Positions 12,170 to 45,111 of a DNA stretch of 64,000 nt are shown one piece after another; the first letter of the stretch is position 1; every line of letters starts with the position of its first letter. Position numbers and translations under genes: made by a program. This DNA comes from Theodoxus fluviatilis. Its lineage: Eukaryota > Mollusca > Gastropoda > Cycloneritida > Neritidae. Below the pieces are notes generated by a model, which was not told the DNA's origin, did no database searches, and saw nothing but the letters and a program-made list of their open reading frames with translations. Location: NCBI GenBank assembly GCA_034096865.1, contig JAWQFJ010012246.1:10001-74000 (forward strand), read 5' to 3'.

Positions 12170-13438
12170 TCATTTTCAACAGCAAGGCACTTTAGTCGAT
12201 CACAGCAACTGTCTCACTACATTCCAAAGCTTTAAGTGCACTGGTAGTTAGAGTCAGTCACAGCAACTTTCACACTTCAACCCCAAGCTTTTAGTTCAAT
12301 GGCAATGTGAGTAAATCACAGCAACTTTCACACTACAACCCAAAGCTTTAGTTCAATGGCAACGTGAGTAAATCACAGCAACTTTCACACTTCAACCCAA
12401 AGCTTTAGTTCAATGGCAACGTGAGTCAGTCACAGCAACTTTCACACTACATCCCAAAGCTTTAGTTCAATGGCAACATGAGTAAATCACAGCAACTTTC
12501 ACACTACAACCCAAAGCTTTTAGTTCAATGGCAATGTGAGTAAATCACAGCAACTTTCACACTACAACCCAAAGCTTTAGTTCAATGGCAACGTGAGTCA
12601 GTCACAGCAACTTTCACACTTCAACCCAAAGCTTTTAGTTCAATGGCAACGTGAGTAAATCACAGCAACTTTCACACTACAACCCAAAGCTTTAGTTCAA
12701 TGGCAACGTGAGTCAGTCACAGCAACTTTCACACTACAACCCAAAGCTTTAGTTCAATGGCAACGTGAGTAAATCACAGCAACTTTCACACTACAACCCA
12801 AAGCTTTAGTTCAATGGCAACGTGAGTAAATCACAGCAACTTTCACACTACAAAACAAAGCTTTAGTTCAATAGCAACGTCAGTAAATCACAGCAACTTT
12901 CACACTACAACCCAAAGCTTTTACTGGTCAACTTGAGTCAATCACAGCAACTTTCACACAACACCCCAAAGTTTTTACTGGCCAACTTGAGTCAATCACA
13001 GCAACCTTCACACTACAGTCCAAAGCTTTTAGTTCAATGGCAACTTGAGTCAGTCACAGCAACTTTCACACAACACCCCAAAGTTTTTACTGGCCAACTT
13101 GAGTCAGTCACAGCAGTTTCACACTACAACCCAAAGCTTTTAGTTCAATGGCAACTTGAGTCAGTCATGGCAACTTTCACACTACAGTCCAAAGCTTTTA
13201 GTTCAATGGCAACTTGAGTCAGTCACAGCAACTTTCACACAACACCCCAAAGTTTTTACTGGCCAACTTGAGTCAGTCACAGCAGTTTCACACTACAACC
13301 CAAAGCTTTTAGTTTAATGGCAACTTGAGTCAGTCATGGCAACTTTTACACTACAGTCCAAAGTTTTTAGTTCAATGGCAACTAGAGTCAGTCATGGCAA
13401 CTTTCACACAACAGCCCTACACTTTTAGAACACTGGCA
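12170..13438. repeat. About 59-bp minisatellite abutting the WDR53 stop codon
   Basis: About 22 units containing CACAGCAACTTTCACAC, CAACCCAAAGCTTTTAG and TTCAATGGCAAC.TGAGT. Units nearest WDR53 are more mixed (TTTTTACTGGCCAACTTGAG variants), while those at 12300-12850 are nearly uniform. The last unit runs through the WDR53 stop codon into its final codons, so the array lies in, or directly starts, the WDR53 3' UTR. Confidence 0.93.
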
Positions 13439-14816
13439 ACTTGAGAATGGTCAGCACTGAGGACTGGTCAGCCACAGCCAGGCAAGTTTCTCCATTTTCT
13501 CTGAATGGCACAAGCCAGTTGATCTTGGAGGAGTGTTTGAAGGACAACAGCAGACGGGCCTGAGGCTGTTCATCTGAGCAAGATGATGTTGAAGCGGTTG
13601 AAGCTGCCCCCTGCCCTTGCTCCTGAACCGACTCACCAAGGCTTTGAGCAAGACTGCTTGAGGTACCAGCTCCATCTGCTGCTTGAGGAACATCATCTAA
13701 TGCCCTCCCACCCCCACCAACTTCCACCCTGGAGCTCTCTTCCTCTGTCACAGATGCAGACCCATGCATGCAAGCGCCTCTGTTCTGGGAGGGTTCACCA
13801 TGGAGGAATTCTTCACTCAGAGAACCAGACTTGACAGCAGCATCAGTCTTTCCTGTGCCTAGTGCATTTGTACCATTGTGGTGTGCTGTTGTCTTGGCAT
13901 TAGCAGATCCTGTTTTCTTTACTTCCATGCCAGGTTGCTTGAAGGTACTGTTGCATCCTTCCACGCCCTCTCCTTTCCCTCCTTCTTGACTCAATCTGCT
14001 CAAGTTCCATAGCCGGATGAGGGCATCATTGCCCCCCGTCACAAGGAGCCTCTCAGTCACAAATCGAACCTGAGCCACACCTTCTTCATGTGCCTTCATG
14101 ACAAAGAGAAGCTGCAAGTCCCTCTGTGAGCTGTTGAACACAGCCACATGTCCTGACTGAAGTCCACAGACTAGATGTTGGCCCTCTGGGGACATGTCCA
14201 AGTGGTATACTAGGGGTGGGTTTACCATGTACCCTGAAGCATCCTGCTGTTTGGCAAGGATGTCGACCATGTTGTAGCTGGCTTGAGCTCGATGCTGGGG
14301 GTATATCCAGTGTACCAGCTTCTGGTCCATTCCTCCACTAAACAAGTCTGTGGTGCAAGATGGATGGAAATAGATCGAGGAACAGATGTTGGCATGCTTT
14401 TTCCGGAGAGTTTTATAAAGTTTTTTCTTCTTCACATCAATGATCTTTACTTCTCCTGAATCATCGCAAGCTGCAAGATATCTTTCAGACGAATCCAAGG
14501 CAATCTGGTTCACCTCATCACTGTTGCAGGCAAAGGTATGCACAGGAGTTTGCAAGTTGCTGCAGCTGAATCGAAAAACTTTGGACCCAACGGCTGCAAA
14601 CAGGGTTCCTGGCTCTTTCCTAGTAAAACAAATGGACGTACAGTCGCAGTCAGACTCAGGGTCTACCAGAGTTTTCTGCAGCACGTGTCCGGATGCGTCC
14701 CACAAACACAACTCCCCGCTCTCGCCACCTGTGGCCACAAAGCCACTGATAGCATCATGATCAGCACAGAGAATGGATTCACTGTGACCACCTCTGAAGG
14801 TGTGCTTGCACTCCAT
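13425..14816 (-). CDS. WDR53: WD repeat-containing protein 53
   Basis: A 463-residue protein in one uninterrupted exon. An in-frame TAA sits directly before the ATG, fixing the start. Residues 1-273 form the WD-repeat propeller: GGHSESILC..GGESGELCLWD (9-41), a degenerate blade (60-90), SDEVNQIALDSSERYLAACD..VKIID (99-127), KKHANICSSIYFHP..GGMDQKLVHWIY (139-172), SPEGQHLVCG..VAVF (209-227) and HEEGVAQVRF..TGGNDALIRLWNLS (243-273). Residues 274-420 are a Ser/Gly/Glu-rich linker without structure signals. Residues 422-463 (SFKHSSKINWLVPF..LAVADQSSVLTI) match the closing segment of WDR53. Human WDR53 is about 358 residues; the excess lies in the linker. WDR53 is known as a DDB1-binding candidate substrate receptor of CUL4 ubiquitin ligase. 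It is divergent with AMMECR1. Confidence 0.93.
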   Translation of the reverse strand: MECKHTFRGGHSESILCADHDAISGFVATGGESGELCLWDASGHVLQKTLVDPESDCDCTSICFTRKEPGTLFAAVGSKVFRFSCSNLQTPVHTFACNSDEVNQIALDSSERYLAACDDSGEVKIIDVKKKKLYKTLRKKHANICSSIYFHPSCTTDLFSGGMDQKLVHWIYPQHRAQASYNMVDILAKQQDASGYMVNPPLVYHLDMSPEGQHLVCGLQSGHVAVFNSSQRDLQLLFVMKAHEEGVAQVRFVTERLLVTGGNDALIRLWNLSRLSQEGGKGEGVEGCNSTFKQPGMEVKKTGSANAKTTAHHNGTNALGTGKTDAAVKSGSLSEEFLHGEPSQNRGACMHGSASVTEEESSRVEVGGGGRALDDVPQAADGAGTSSSLAQSLGESVQEQGQGAASTASTSSCSDEQPQARLLLSFKHSSKINWLVPFRENGETCLAVADQSSVLTILKLPVF

Positions 14817-15519
14817 TTAGATCTGCGGGTGTGGGAGGATTGAATACAAGTGATCCACACTAGTGACTAGCGAGTAGCGTGCTAGTATCCTATGGATTAA
14901 ATTTGATTTACTGGTCAGGCGCTGTTCAAAAGATTCACAAGTTGTCTGTCCTGGTACGAACAGAAGACATGCACGTCAAGTTTGAAAAGTGTATTCTCAC
15001 AATAATTAAGTTTCAATTCTCCTCGACCACGAGGTGATAGATACCTCACTGAGTAATCCTCTTGATCAAGTGAAAGCACATCATATGTCGCTTGACGTGG
15101 ACGCTACTCTATTTTGTTACCTCACTTAACAAACTTAGGGTACTCAGGAACATTTGGTAGATATATGGCCAGAGCGTATTGAATGATTTCAGTGGCGTCT
15201 GGCAGTGAAAACGTTGAATTGAGGATATTTCTGAAGCCTCATGGAGAGATAAAACAGTCAGGGTTTTTTCTTGCATGCAACATGCAAATAGCCCGCGCTC
15301 TTCCGTCTACCCATTCAAAGTGAGATCAACTTCCGGCAAGTGCGCATTCTCCGTCGCAGAGTGCGTCATATGCTCTACAGCCCAAAATAGAAACTCGTTC
15401 ATTCCCATCGATCCTTGCTCAGGTCGCAGCAAGTTCAACGCCGCTGCATGGAGAGTAAAAGTTTGTTCTCCATCACGCGAGATCTGAGAGTTCAGCGAGA
15501 GGCAGTGGCATTCACAAAC
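14817..15519. promoter_or_regulatory. Shared head-to-head promoter region of WDR53 and AMMECR1
   Basis: 703 bp separate the WDR53 and AMMECR1 start codons on opposite strands, so both promoters must be here unless distal 5' UTR exons exist. ACTTCCGG at 15329-15336 is an ETS-family site (CCGGAAGT on minus), and GTGCGCATTCTCC just after it resembles part of an NRF1 site. Both are common in TATA-less housekeeping and bidirectional promoters. The right half is richer in CpG than its surroundings. Confidence 0.65.
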
Positions 15520-36388
<20,869 letters not shown>

Positions 36389-37400
36389 TGATGAGCTTGT
36401 ACAGTCTCAGAGTTGCCGCATAATACACCCTCCATCATGGCCACATGTCCATCACACCCTGGCTGATTATGCATTTGGTCCTCCTGTCTGCCGCCACCAG
36501 AGTCTAACCACCCGTCACTCTTCCCATGAAAGATTGGCTGAGGATTGTGTCATTGTTGATGTTGCTACCAGGGTGAATTGTTGTGCAAGGGTCTTTCTTT
36601 CTGTGTTTCTTTGGTTCTGTTTTTCATTATTCTCTTTGTTTTGTGAATCTTGGAACCTGGTTTTTTTTTGGGGGGGGAGGGGGCGTTGACTGTGAGAGAG
36701 GGCATATGTAGCGTGCTGGGATCACCTTGTGGTTTGCATCTCTGACAACACACCCTCTGACTAGGCCATGGGGTGAATGCAGTGAAGGGAGTGAGGGAAG
36801 GAGGTTGATGTTTGTTACCACCCAACAACCGTGAATCTGAATCTGAACATGACTCCCATTCTTGCTCAGGCAGCAGACAAAAGATCATTTCACCAAACCC
36901 CCTCCACCTTGTTCTTAGTCCAGTCCTCACAGCTGGACGATGGAAGTGTCTTGAGTCTGTTTTGGTAGAGGTTGTGTGCATTTGATCACTTCTGTGGACG
37001 TCCGTGTGGGGTTGATCATGATGCCATGCCTGTGAGTGTTGATTCTGTTCATTTTGTGTGTGTGTTTTTGTTGTCTGTTTTTGTTGTCTTCTCCTTGTTT
37101 GATGGAGTTGAGGTTTTCCATGTACCCAACTCGCATTGATTTGTTTCCATATTCTTGCATGTGTAGTGTAGTAGGTTTTAGAAGAGTTTTTATGTTTGTA
37201 TGCAGTTTTAGAACATTTACATATTATCCGTTGTTCTTTTTATGTCCGCTGGTTTGACTTGCATGCTGATTTCTGTCACTTGTCATCTCGAGCATTTGCT
37301 CCATGGTTTGAATGTTCTCTGTATTGCTGTCTGGATGTGTGGAAAGTTTCTACATTTCACAGATTCACTTGAATAAATTTGTAATGCTTCTCAATTTTAA
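36389..37400 (+). terminator. AMMECR1 3' UTR with candidate polyadenylation signal
   Basis: AATAAA at 37372-37377 about 1 kb after the stop. A second AATAAA at 44310-44315 would allow a much longer 3' UTR. Confidence 0.5.
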
Positions 37401-38770
37401 TTTTTGTTTTTGAGTAAGCAGTGTATGAGACTGGTTTTGTTTTTGCATTTATTTCTTGTTTTGTCTCTTTTTGGAGAGATGTCTGTTGAGGCAATGCTCA
37501 GATAGCCGATTCTGCAAAACTATCTCTGCTGACTGAATGCACCTAGATAAATGCTTCATTACTCCTCAGAAGTGACTTTTTTGACCAATTGATAGCAGAA
37601 GAACCACCTGACGGCAAAGTGAGACCAAATGGCTTCGTTTCGTTTGCTGTAGCCATGTTGCATATTGTATGCACTATGTTGTTTCTCATCATTATGTTCC
37701 ATCCCATTCCATTATCATCAAAGTGAAAATCAGGGACTACTCGAACATTGTGATAGTATGGGAGACTTGCGTACAACCTGGAGAAGGCAACATCAACCCT
37801 CCAAGTGCCTCTTTCTGTTGAGAATCTCAGAGATCTTGCACACAGCTGATGACAGTCTAGCCCAGATCATATTGCCACCCCCTTGTCATAATCTTTGTCA
37901 CCGGCTCCAATCACAAATCAAGGCAGCACCTTTGCCCCATGCAACCTGTTGCTCTGTCTGTCCCTGTCAAAATGGCGGACTCGCTGCTTTAGCTTGGGAA
38001 TGGGGAAACTTGTTAATTGCATGACATTCACTTCTCGATGTCTCTTGCTAGAAATTTGCTGCAGCTTTTCTGCCACTTTGTACCAACAGGCCTTTGTTGG
38101 TGCTGAAGACGTGCAGTGCAGACTATGAATTGTAACTGAATTATAGAAAACATTTTCCACTTCCTTTTATCATTTCAGCTGCAAGCACAGGAGGGCTGCC
38201 AAAAGATTACCATAATTAGACATTGGGGGACTTCTGCTACAGAAAGCATGTCCATTGCCCACTGAATTGAATGTCCTCACTTTCTCAAGGGACAATTGCA
38301 CACTTCCAGGATTGGAACATCATTTCTCGTCATGATGGTCTAAATACAGCAATGGCAATTAGGAGCTCTCTGACGGGCCAACTCGCATGTCTGTGTTGCA
38401 GTAAAAAACATGAGGTGACAGCCACCCAGTCATAAGTTTGGTTCTTATTCATTTGCTGGCCTCAGCATCTCAGGTCCAGGGACCACCTTATTGATTTGAT
38501 CCTTTCCCGAACTCGGTAACTTTTCAGATAACTCGGGCCACCCGAAACATTTGAGCAGAATATTCTCATTGTGCATGTTCAGCAAGACTGGTACAAAATG
38601 CCCCTCACTAAATTTTGTTGAAAACTTTACATGGAGAAAAAGAGAAAAATTTGGAAGTATATAGAGGTTTGGGAGTTAATGAAATGTACGGATAGGGTGA
38701 CTTCTTTAACAGGCTATAGTCCATGAAGACTGATACTGTGGACAATGTGCCATGGATGGCATTGGCTGAT

Positions 38771-39142
38771 GTCAGTCGGTGGACATCTCAAGAATTCTAT
38801 CCTTTCTCTCTTCCCATGACCATCCACACACTGTCAGTCGGTGGACATCTCAAGAATTCTATCCTTTCTCTCTTCCCATGACCATCCACACACTGTCAGT
38901 CGGTGGACATCTCAAGAATTCTATCCTTTCTCTCTTCCCATGACCATCCACACACTGTCAGTCGGTGGACATCTCAAGAATTCTATCCTTTCTCTCTTCC
39001 CATGACCATCCACACACTGTCAGTCGGTGGACATCTCAAGAATTCTATCCTTTCTCTCTTCCCATGACCATCCACACACTGTCAGTCGGTGGACATCTCA
39101 AGAATTCTATCCTTTCTCTCTTCCCATGACCATCCACACACT
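38771..39142 (+). repeat. 62-bp repeat, six identical copies
   Basis: Units start at 38771, 38833, 38895, 38957, 39019 and 39081. Each contains GTCAGTCGGTGGACATCTCA and ends CATCCACACACT. I see no difference between units. Confidence 0.97.
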
Positions 39143-39413
39143 GGCCAGTGGTTCAGTTTTTGACTTGAAGATTTCCTGTCGGGTCTCTGACAGGCTTGAT
39201 TTCACTCAAGCTCTCCATCCAAACCTGACCCCTTAACCATCATCCATTGAAGTATGGGGCCCATCTAACATCACTTCTGATTCCATCCACCCTTCTCTCT
39301 GAAAGGCAGCACACTTTGTGGCAGTCCCTTGGGACCACCTCCCATGCCGCCTCCACAGTGCACTCTTGCTTAGAGGGTCTCCCATTGCAGTGATCTCTCT
39401 GTGTCTGCATCCC

Positions 39414-39440
39414 ATCCTATCCCATCCCATCCCATCCCAA
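39414..39440. repeat. CCCAT pentanucleotide repeat
   Basis: About five CATCC/CCCAT units. Confidence 0.85.
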
Positions 39441-40437
39441 TCCCCAGCCATGTGTTGTCTACATGTGCTCTTGTGTAGGACATGTCTGGTTTTCCCATTC
39501 CCTCCTGCTTCTCAGATAAGTCTGATTTGCTCTTTTGCTATGTCATACCAACTTCATCTTAATGAGTTTTCCCCTCCTGCAGTAAAACAAGGAAGTAACT
39601 TGGTTCTATATCAATATTTGCATTATGATTTGCTATTGACAACTTTTCAGTGAGAGAGCTGAGTGTGTATTTTATATGAAATGGCATAAGAACAAACTAG
39701 GGAACATCAGTATGGTAACAATTTACTAGTGAATGTCTGGCTCACACCTCTGGAAGGCAAGAGTAAGTTGTGTTTTTTTTCATTGAACGTGTCATTTCAT
39801 CACAAATGCCACGTCAGCCTCCCCCCTCAGCTCACAAAACTCCATGTCATTATGCATATTCTGAGACTGTACAAGTGTATAGGTCTGGACTCCATCATGC
39901 CATTGTAAATGACACAGACCATCACTCACCTGTGTGAAAGATAGATACATAGGTCCACCAGTGATGCAGATATCAGATAACGTCTTTGTTTGAGTGAGTT
40001 TTCCTGAGGATTTGATGTACCTAGACAGCAAGGTAGGTGATCATGGTGTTTTGCCTGTTGGTTTCTGGATTTTATCTATTTAACGAAGATAACTTTTCTG
40101 CTGGCATTTTCATTGAAATACTTTTGCAGCTAATCTTTTTTTTTCATGAATAAGCTAGCCCAGTGGAGATTGAGCTAGTTGGAACATCACATGCATTCAA
40201 GTGTAAACAGAGGTTTCATGTCCATGTTGGAACATCAAATGTTCAGGTGTAAACAGGTTTCATGGTTTGGAAATATTTTCCAGCTGTTTCTTGGCTTACA
40301 GTACACAAAAGCCAGCTAATGAACATGTGGAAATGTTAGAAGGTTAGATGTACTAAGACCTGCTAGTGTTGATAATTCAACAACGGATTTTTACTAGTTG
40401 TTCAATTCTGCTATGTATAATGAACAAAACAAACTGG

Positions 40438-40474
<37 letters not shown>
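40438..40474. repeat. CA microsatellite
   Basis: About 18 CA units. Confidence 0.95.
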
Positions 40475-40476
<2 letters not shown>

Positions 40477-43400
40477 AATATTGAAGATCAATGATGAACT
40501 TTAAAGTTGTTTTAGATAAGGAAATAAACTTCTTGGTTGTTTGCATTTAATTGGTGGTGTTTTGGGGATTAAAAAGGCATTTACTTGAAAGTGGTTGAGT
40601 TAAGCTTACATTAATATGAACAATTGAAGCCTGGATGTTTTATCCTTTGGAATATTCTCTGAGTCAGTATCCTGCAAGACAGTGGGACTGAGCCAGTCTA
40701 AGGTTAAAATGTTTGTTACTTGTGACAGAGAAGATCACATATGGAGAAATGTGTGGATTCATTTGTTGTGGAATATCAGCCATTCAGTGTGAAATGTGGC
40801 AAGGTGACATGCCAGGTGTATTACTTACTTACCTCAGGAGAATGAGCTTGATATTATTTCTGTCAAGAAAGCTTTCACAAAGTGAGCATTACGAAATGAA
40901 TTGTCGGGAGATTTCATGGGTGGCTCAGGCTTTGAGAATGGGATCAAGGCTTGGTTGATGAGCACTGAACCAGCCTCTATGTGTTGCTATGAACTCCACA
41001 GGTAATGAGAATATGCAGGCAGAGTGCCAGAAATGGGTAGAGAGGAAAATGCATGTTTGTCATCAATGCTGTTGTCAGAACTCATGCTCCTGGTCCGAGC
41101 TCTGCCTGGGGAAGGCAGGGGTTTTCATGACTAAGCTTCCAGTCCGCTCCAAAATTTTTATCTAATCCTTTGATTTTTCCCTTGGGCATTGAGCTTTGTG
41201 ATAAGCTCTCTTAGTAAACAGTGTTATGTCTGAAGTATGATCAGTGTGGGTAGTTTTGTTTTCCTCATTATTAGAGAAATGATCTGTTTACTTTCCCCCT
41301 CGGTGATTTGTGAACTGAACTAAAGATTTGTGTATTGATTGATGGAGAGACTGCTTCACATGCTGTCATGATGAAGGAATGCTTAAAAAAAATTGAAGCA
41401 CAGGCCATTAACTTTTTTCTATTTTTCTTCTTCCCAAGTGTAAGCCTTTTTCCAAAGTAGCCATAAAGTGTTAAAAGAGAAAATATATATATTTAATTTT
41501 AAATCTTTGTGCATGGTAGGAAACTGTTTATTTAAAATTATAAAATATAAATATATAAAAAACTGAAATATGATTCAGCTATTCTTATGTCAACTCACTT
41601 TGGAATTCAAAGAATTTTGACTCATGAGTGGTTATGCCTTTCTAAATTCCATTGTGCAGGGTTGACAGGGGAAGTTGAATTATCAGAATAAGATTTTTTT
41701 TTAAATCAAGTATTGACATGGACACCTCTGTAACAACTGCCTGCCATGCAATGAGATTCATCAAGGAGTTTCTGTAGACTTCTTGGATGGCAAAACACTG
41801 GTCCATGCAGACTGCAGTCTTGCTTGCTCACGGAGGGGGAAAAGCAACAACAACAACAAACTATTGACAAAGGAGAATGTAGCTCTGCGTAGACTTCAGC
41901 AGTAAGGGATTTTAGGAATGAACGTGGAGTGAGTATTTGTTTGTTGGACAGAGTTGTCCAGTGTAGTAGTGAAGATTATTTACTCCAACTCTCATTTGCT
42001 CACAGACTTTTCTGCAGAGTTAGTTTGCTTAGATATCAAATGAAGCGCCCATCAGAATTGTAAGGGAAACACAAAAAATCTCTCACCAGCGCAGATTTAA
42101 CATAAAGTCAAGGAGCTAATTTCTGTGAAAAACAAAAATATTTTTCAAAGCAAAGGATTTTTCCCCCCTTGTGGTGACTTTGGGTTCTCAGCATGCATTG
42201 TGTTTGGTGCATTACCTCAGAATGATACGTACATGAGAAATTTCTCTAAAAGGGAGTTGGGTACTGTTTGATGTGTTTGTTGTAGATGATGGTGATTTTT
42301 CTCTTGGCGCTGTAATCATGGCAAGAAGTTCTTTGGCTAGAACTAGAGAAAAATTACTTGATGTTTTTAGATGTTCTATGTGACCTTAAGACTAGTTGTG
42401 GTGTGTGAAGTTAAATGGGAATTGTCCATAGAAGGAAAAAAACCAAAAAGAAAAGAAAAGAAACTACCTTTACTTGTGCTGTCCTTTCTGGTTTGATTCA
42501 GTCTTCGGTGTCCATTTGACAGTTGTTGGTCTCTTTTCCAACTGCTTTTGCCTTCTGGCAAGTTGAAACTAAATGGTCTTTGTCCTTGGAAACTATTGAT
42601 TGATGTTTGATGCTTGCCCACTGAAACTACTGAATGTTTGCACTTGAGATATTTGATGTTGTTCTTGGTCTTAGTTACTGAAGGGTTCCGTTTGCACTTT
42701 GGTCAATGACTGTGCGGCTCTGCTCTATGGAGCACATGCCTGCTACCATCACTGTGTGTTGAAGTACTGTTACATGTTTCATGGTTATGGTAAGACTTAG
42801 GCACCTGGTGATAATGCATGTAGCCTTTAGGTGACGATTTTGCGTGTAACTTGAGTGTGGAGTATCAGAAGTTGCTTATGGCTTTTTTGCTTGGCACATT
42901 TGATTATCTCTCCCATGTATCCATCCATAGTTTGTAGGCTTCTCTCTCTCTTCAGACTCTTGTGTCTTTATACCCTCCTCATTAACCCCAGTGTGATCAT
43001 TGATATATATCTATATATGTATTAATCTCATTTTTTCATGTTTGGTAGTGGAAAGATGGTTGGGGTGGTTTTTCTATTATCCAGATTTGCTCCCATTGTT
43101 CGATAGACATGATATTCACTTGAAATCTGTAATGCTCTAAAGACCCTTGGTTAGGTTTTAAGAATCATTAGATGGGAATACTGTTTTTCACAGAGTTTGT
43201 GAAGAGATATTAAAGTTTTGCCTGCTATAAGCAGTTGAATTAGGAATTTAAATAAAATGAATTCAGTTGATGAATTAATGGGCCATAAACAAGTTTCAGC
43301 CCTTTGCATGCCTGAGATGGGTATGGTTTGCATCATTGATTGGAACTCTCATCATCAGGGAGAGAGAGAAAAGGTATATAATGTATGCACAATTTCTAAC

Positions 43401-44870
43401 AGAAGCATTTTAAAGTCTGGCTTGATTAATTAAGTTTTGTTGTAACAAGGGTCTATGGAAGCAATACTTTATTTCAAATACTTACACTAGTACCACTCAT
43501 GTTTTTCTTTGTGTCATTGGTTTGTTTTGGATGTTTGACATTCATATTGCAGTACAGGTGAAATCCAATAGAATAACCATACACCATCAGGGTATTTGGT
43601 CACAAGTGATCTGAAACAGAGTTCCACATGTGGAATTAGCTTCCATAACCCATTGAACACGAACACAATCAGAAAAATGTCAACTTTGCACACCATGATC
43701 TTCAGATGATCTTGCTATCATCAGCTTGTTTTGCAGGGGTAACAAAGGCAGGTTAGCAGTACCTTGCAGTGTTGTTTTCTAACATTGGCTTTTGAACTCT
43801 GGGGTGTGCTCCAGCCTTGAACCCAAATTGCACGCTTTTTGTGGATTGGAATGAATATGGTTTGATGATCTCAGAAAGTAGGTTTTGCTGCATTTCTGTG
43901 TTTCACTTGCGACTCCGTTTGAAAGAGGTTTCCATCCAGTTTGTTGTTGAAAAGATGGTCTGATCTGATTGCTACGTGCCACCATCACTACCATCCCAGT
44001 CAACTGCCTCTTCCTGCAGATGTATACAGTAGATTCTCCACTGTTGGACGTGCCAGTTTGCCAGCTGTTTTCCGATTGATTCAAGAGGAGTGCTTGGTTT
44101 GGTTCTCTGTGTCACCGTGTTTGATCATGCTAAACAGTTTGTGATGCAAGGGATGCGTGGTACCACCTCCAGGCAAGGCAGAAGGGGGAGCCAGTCGCCT
44201 TGCCAACCTGACTACCACCCTCCTCCCTCCCATGTCTGATCCCTCTGCCTGCAGACGCAAGAAATTGTGATGAGTGTACCTGTGACTTTGCAACTGTCTA
44301 TGTAGAGGCAATAAAAAGGATACTTATGATTCTTCATCTTGGCGTTGCTGATTTCTTGTTGCTTGTTTCTAGCAAAGTAGTGCTTACCATTCAGATGAAA
44401 GGAACTGATTGCCTGCTCTTACAGGAGCAACAAGTTGGCAGACAAGTTGTCTCAGTAGAAAGGGGAAATGCGTATACATCATCATGATCATGTAAATATT
44501 TTTACTTGGTCAATGGCTTACTTGCAGACTAATGTGCACCCTTCTCTACATGCATCAGTGCTACATTTCAGTGAAAACACAATCTTTACTCAGAAATTAT
44601 TGCAGCTGATAACCAGCTAGACCACAGGAAAGCAAGTTAAATCTCTTCTGACCAGCAGGATTACTCCGTCGTCGGCTGTCCAAGGTGACCTAACTTGGGA
44701 CGTATAGATGTGGGCTGACTTGATTTATGGAGGATGGGATGGAGAATTGGGGAAAGAGACATAAGTATGCATATCAGTGCTTTGCAGAATACAGATACAT
44801 TTTCCCCAAAATGTTCGTGATGTACAGATTATCGGGACATGTACATCATCCCTGTATGCACCTCATCGTT

Positions 44871-45094
44871 CCTCCAACCAACTTCCACTGTGGGTTCGGG
44901 GTAAGAATAGACCCACAGTATCTCCCTATGCGATTTGTAAGAGGTGAATACCTAGGGACACCGTGACTTGATTAGTGTTTGCTCTAAACTGTTCTAGTGA
45001 TTTTCGTGCTAAATGGAATTACATAGCTTAAAAAGGTTGATAGGCCGTAAAACACTATCCATCCATCCATCCATCCATCCATCCTCCAACCAAC
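44871..45094 (+). mobile_element. CATC-tailed SINE-like element, copy 5, with 12-bp target-site duplication
   Basis: Body 44883-45082, flanked by perfect CCTCCAACCAAC at 44871-44882 and 45083-45094. Plus orientation; it ends in seven CATC units directly against the right duplication, the expected layout for an intact SINE 3' end. Confidence 0.94.
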
Positions 45095-45111
45095 ACATTT
45101 AAGACCTGTGT

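Larger units (their letters stand above)
37401..44870. other. Non-coding stretch between AMMECR1 and EMC5
   Basis: No exon or RNA gene recognised apart from the repeats listed separately. Mostly AT-rich unique-looking sequence with a CA microsatellite at 40440-40474. Part may be extended AMMECR1 3' UTR. Confidence 0.45.

Noticed and set aside
38771..39142. CRISPR-like array
   Set aside because: Units are directly adjacent without unique spacers; this is eukaryotic tandem repeat. The same holds for the arrays at 33.7, 51.1 and 63.4 kb.
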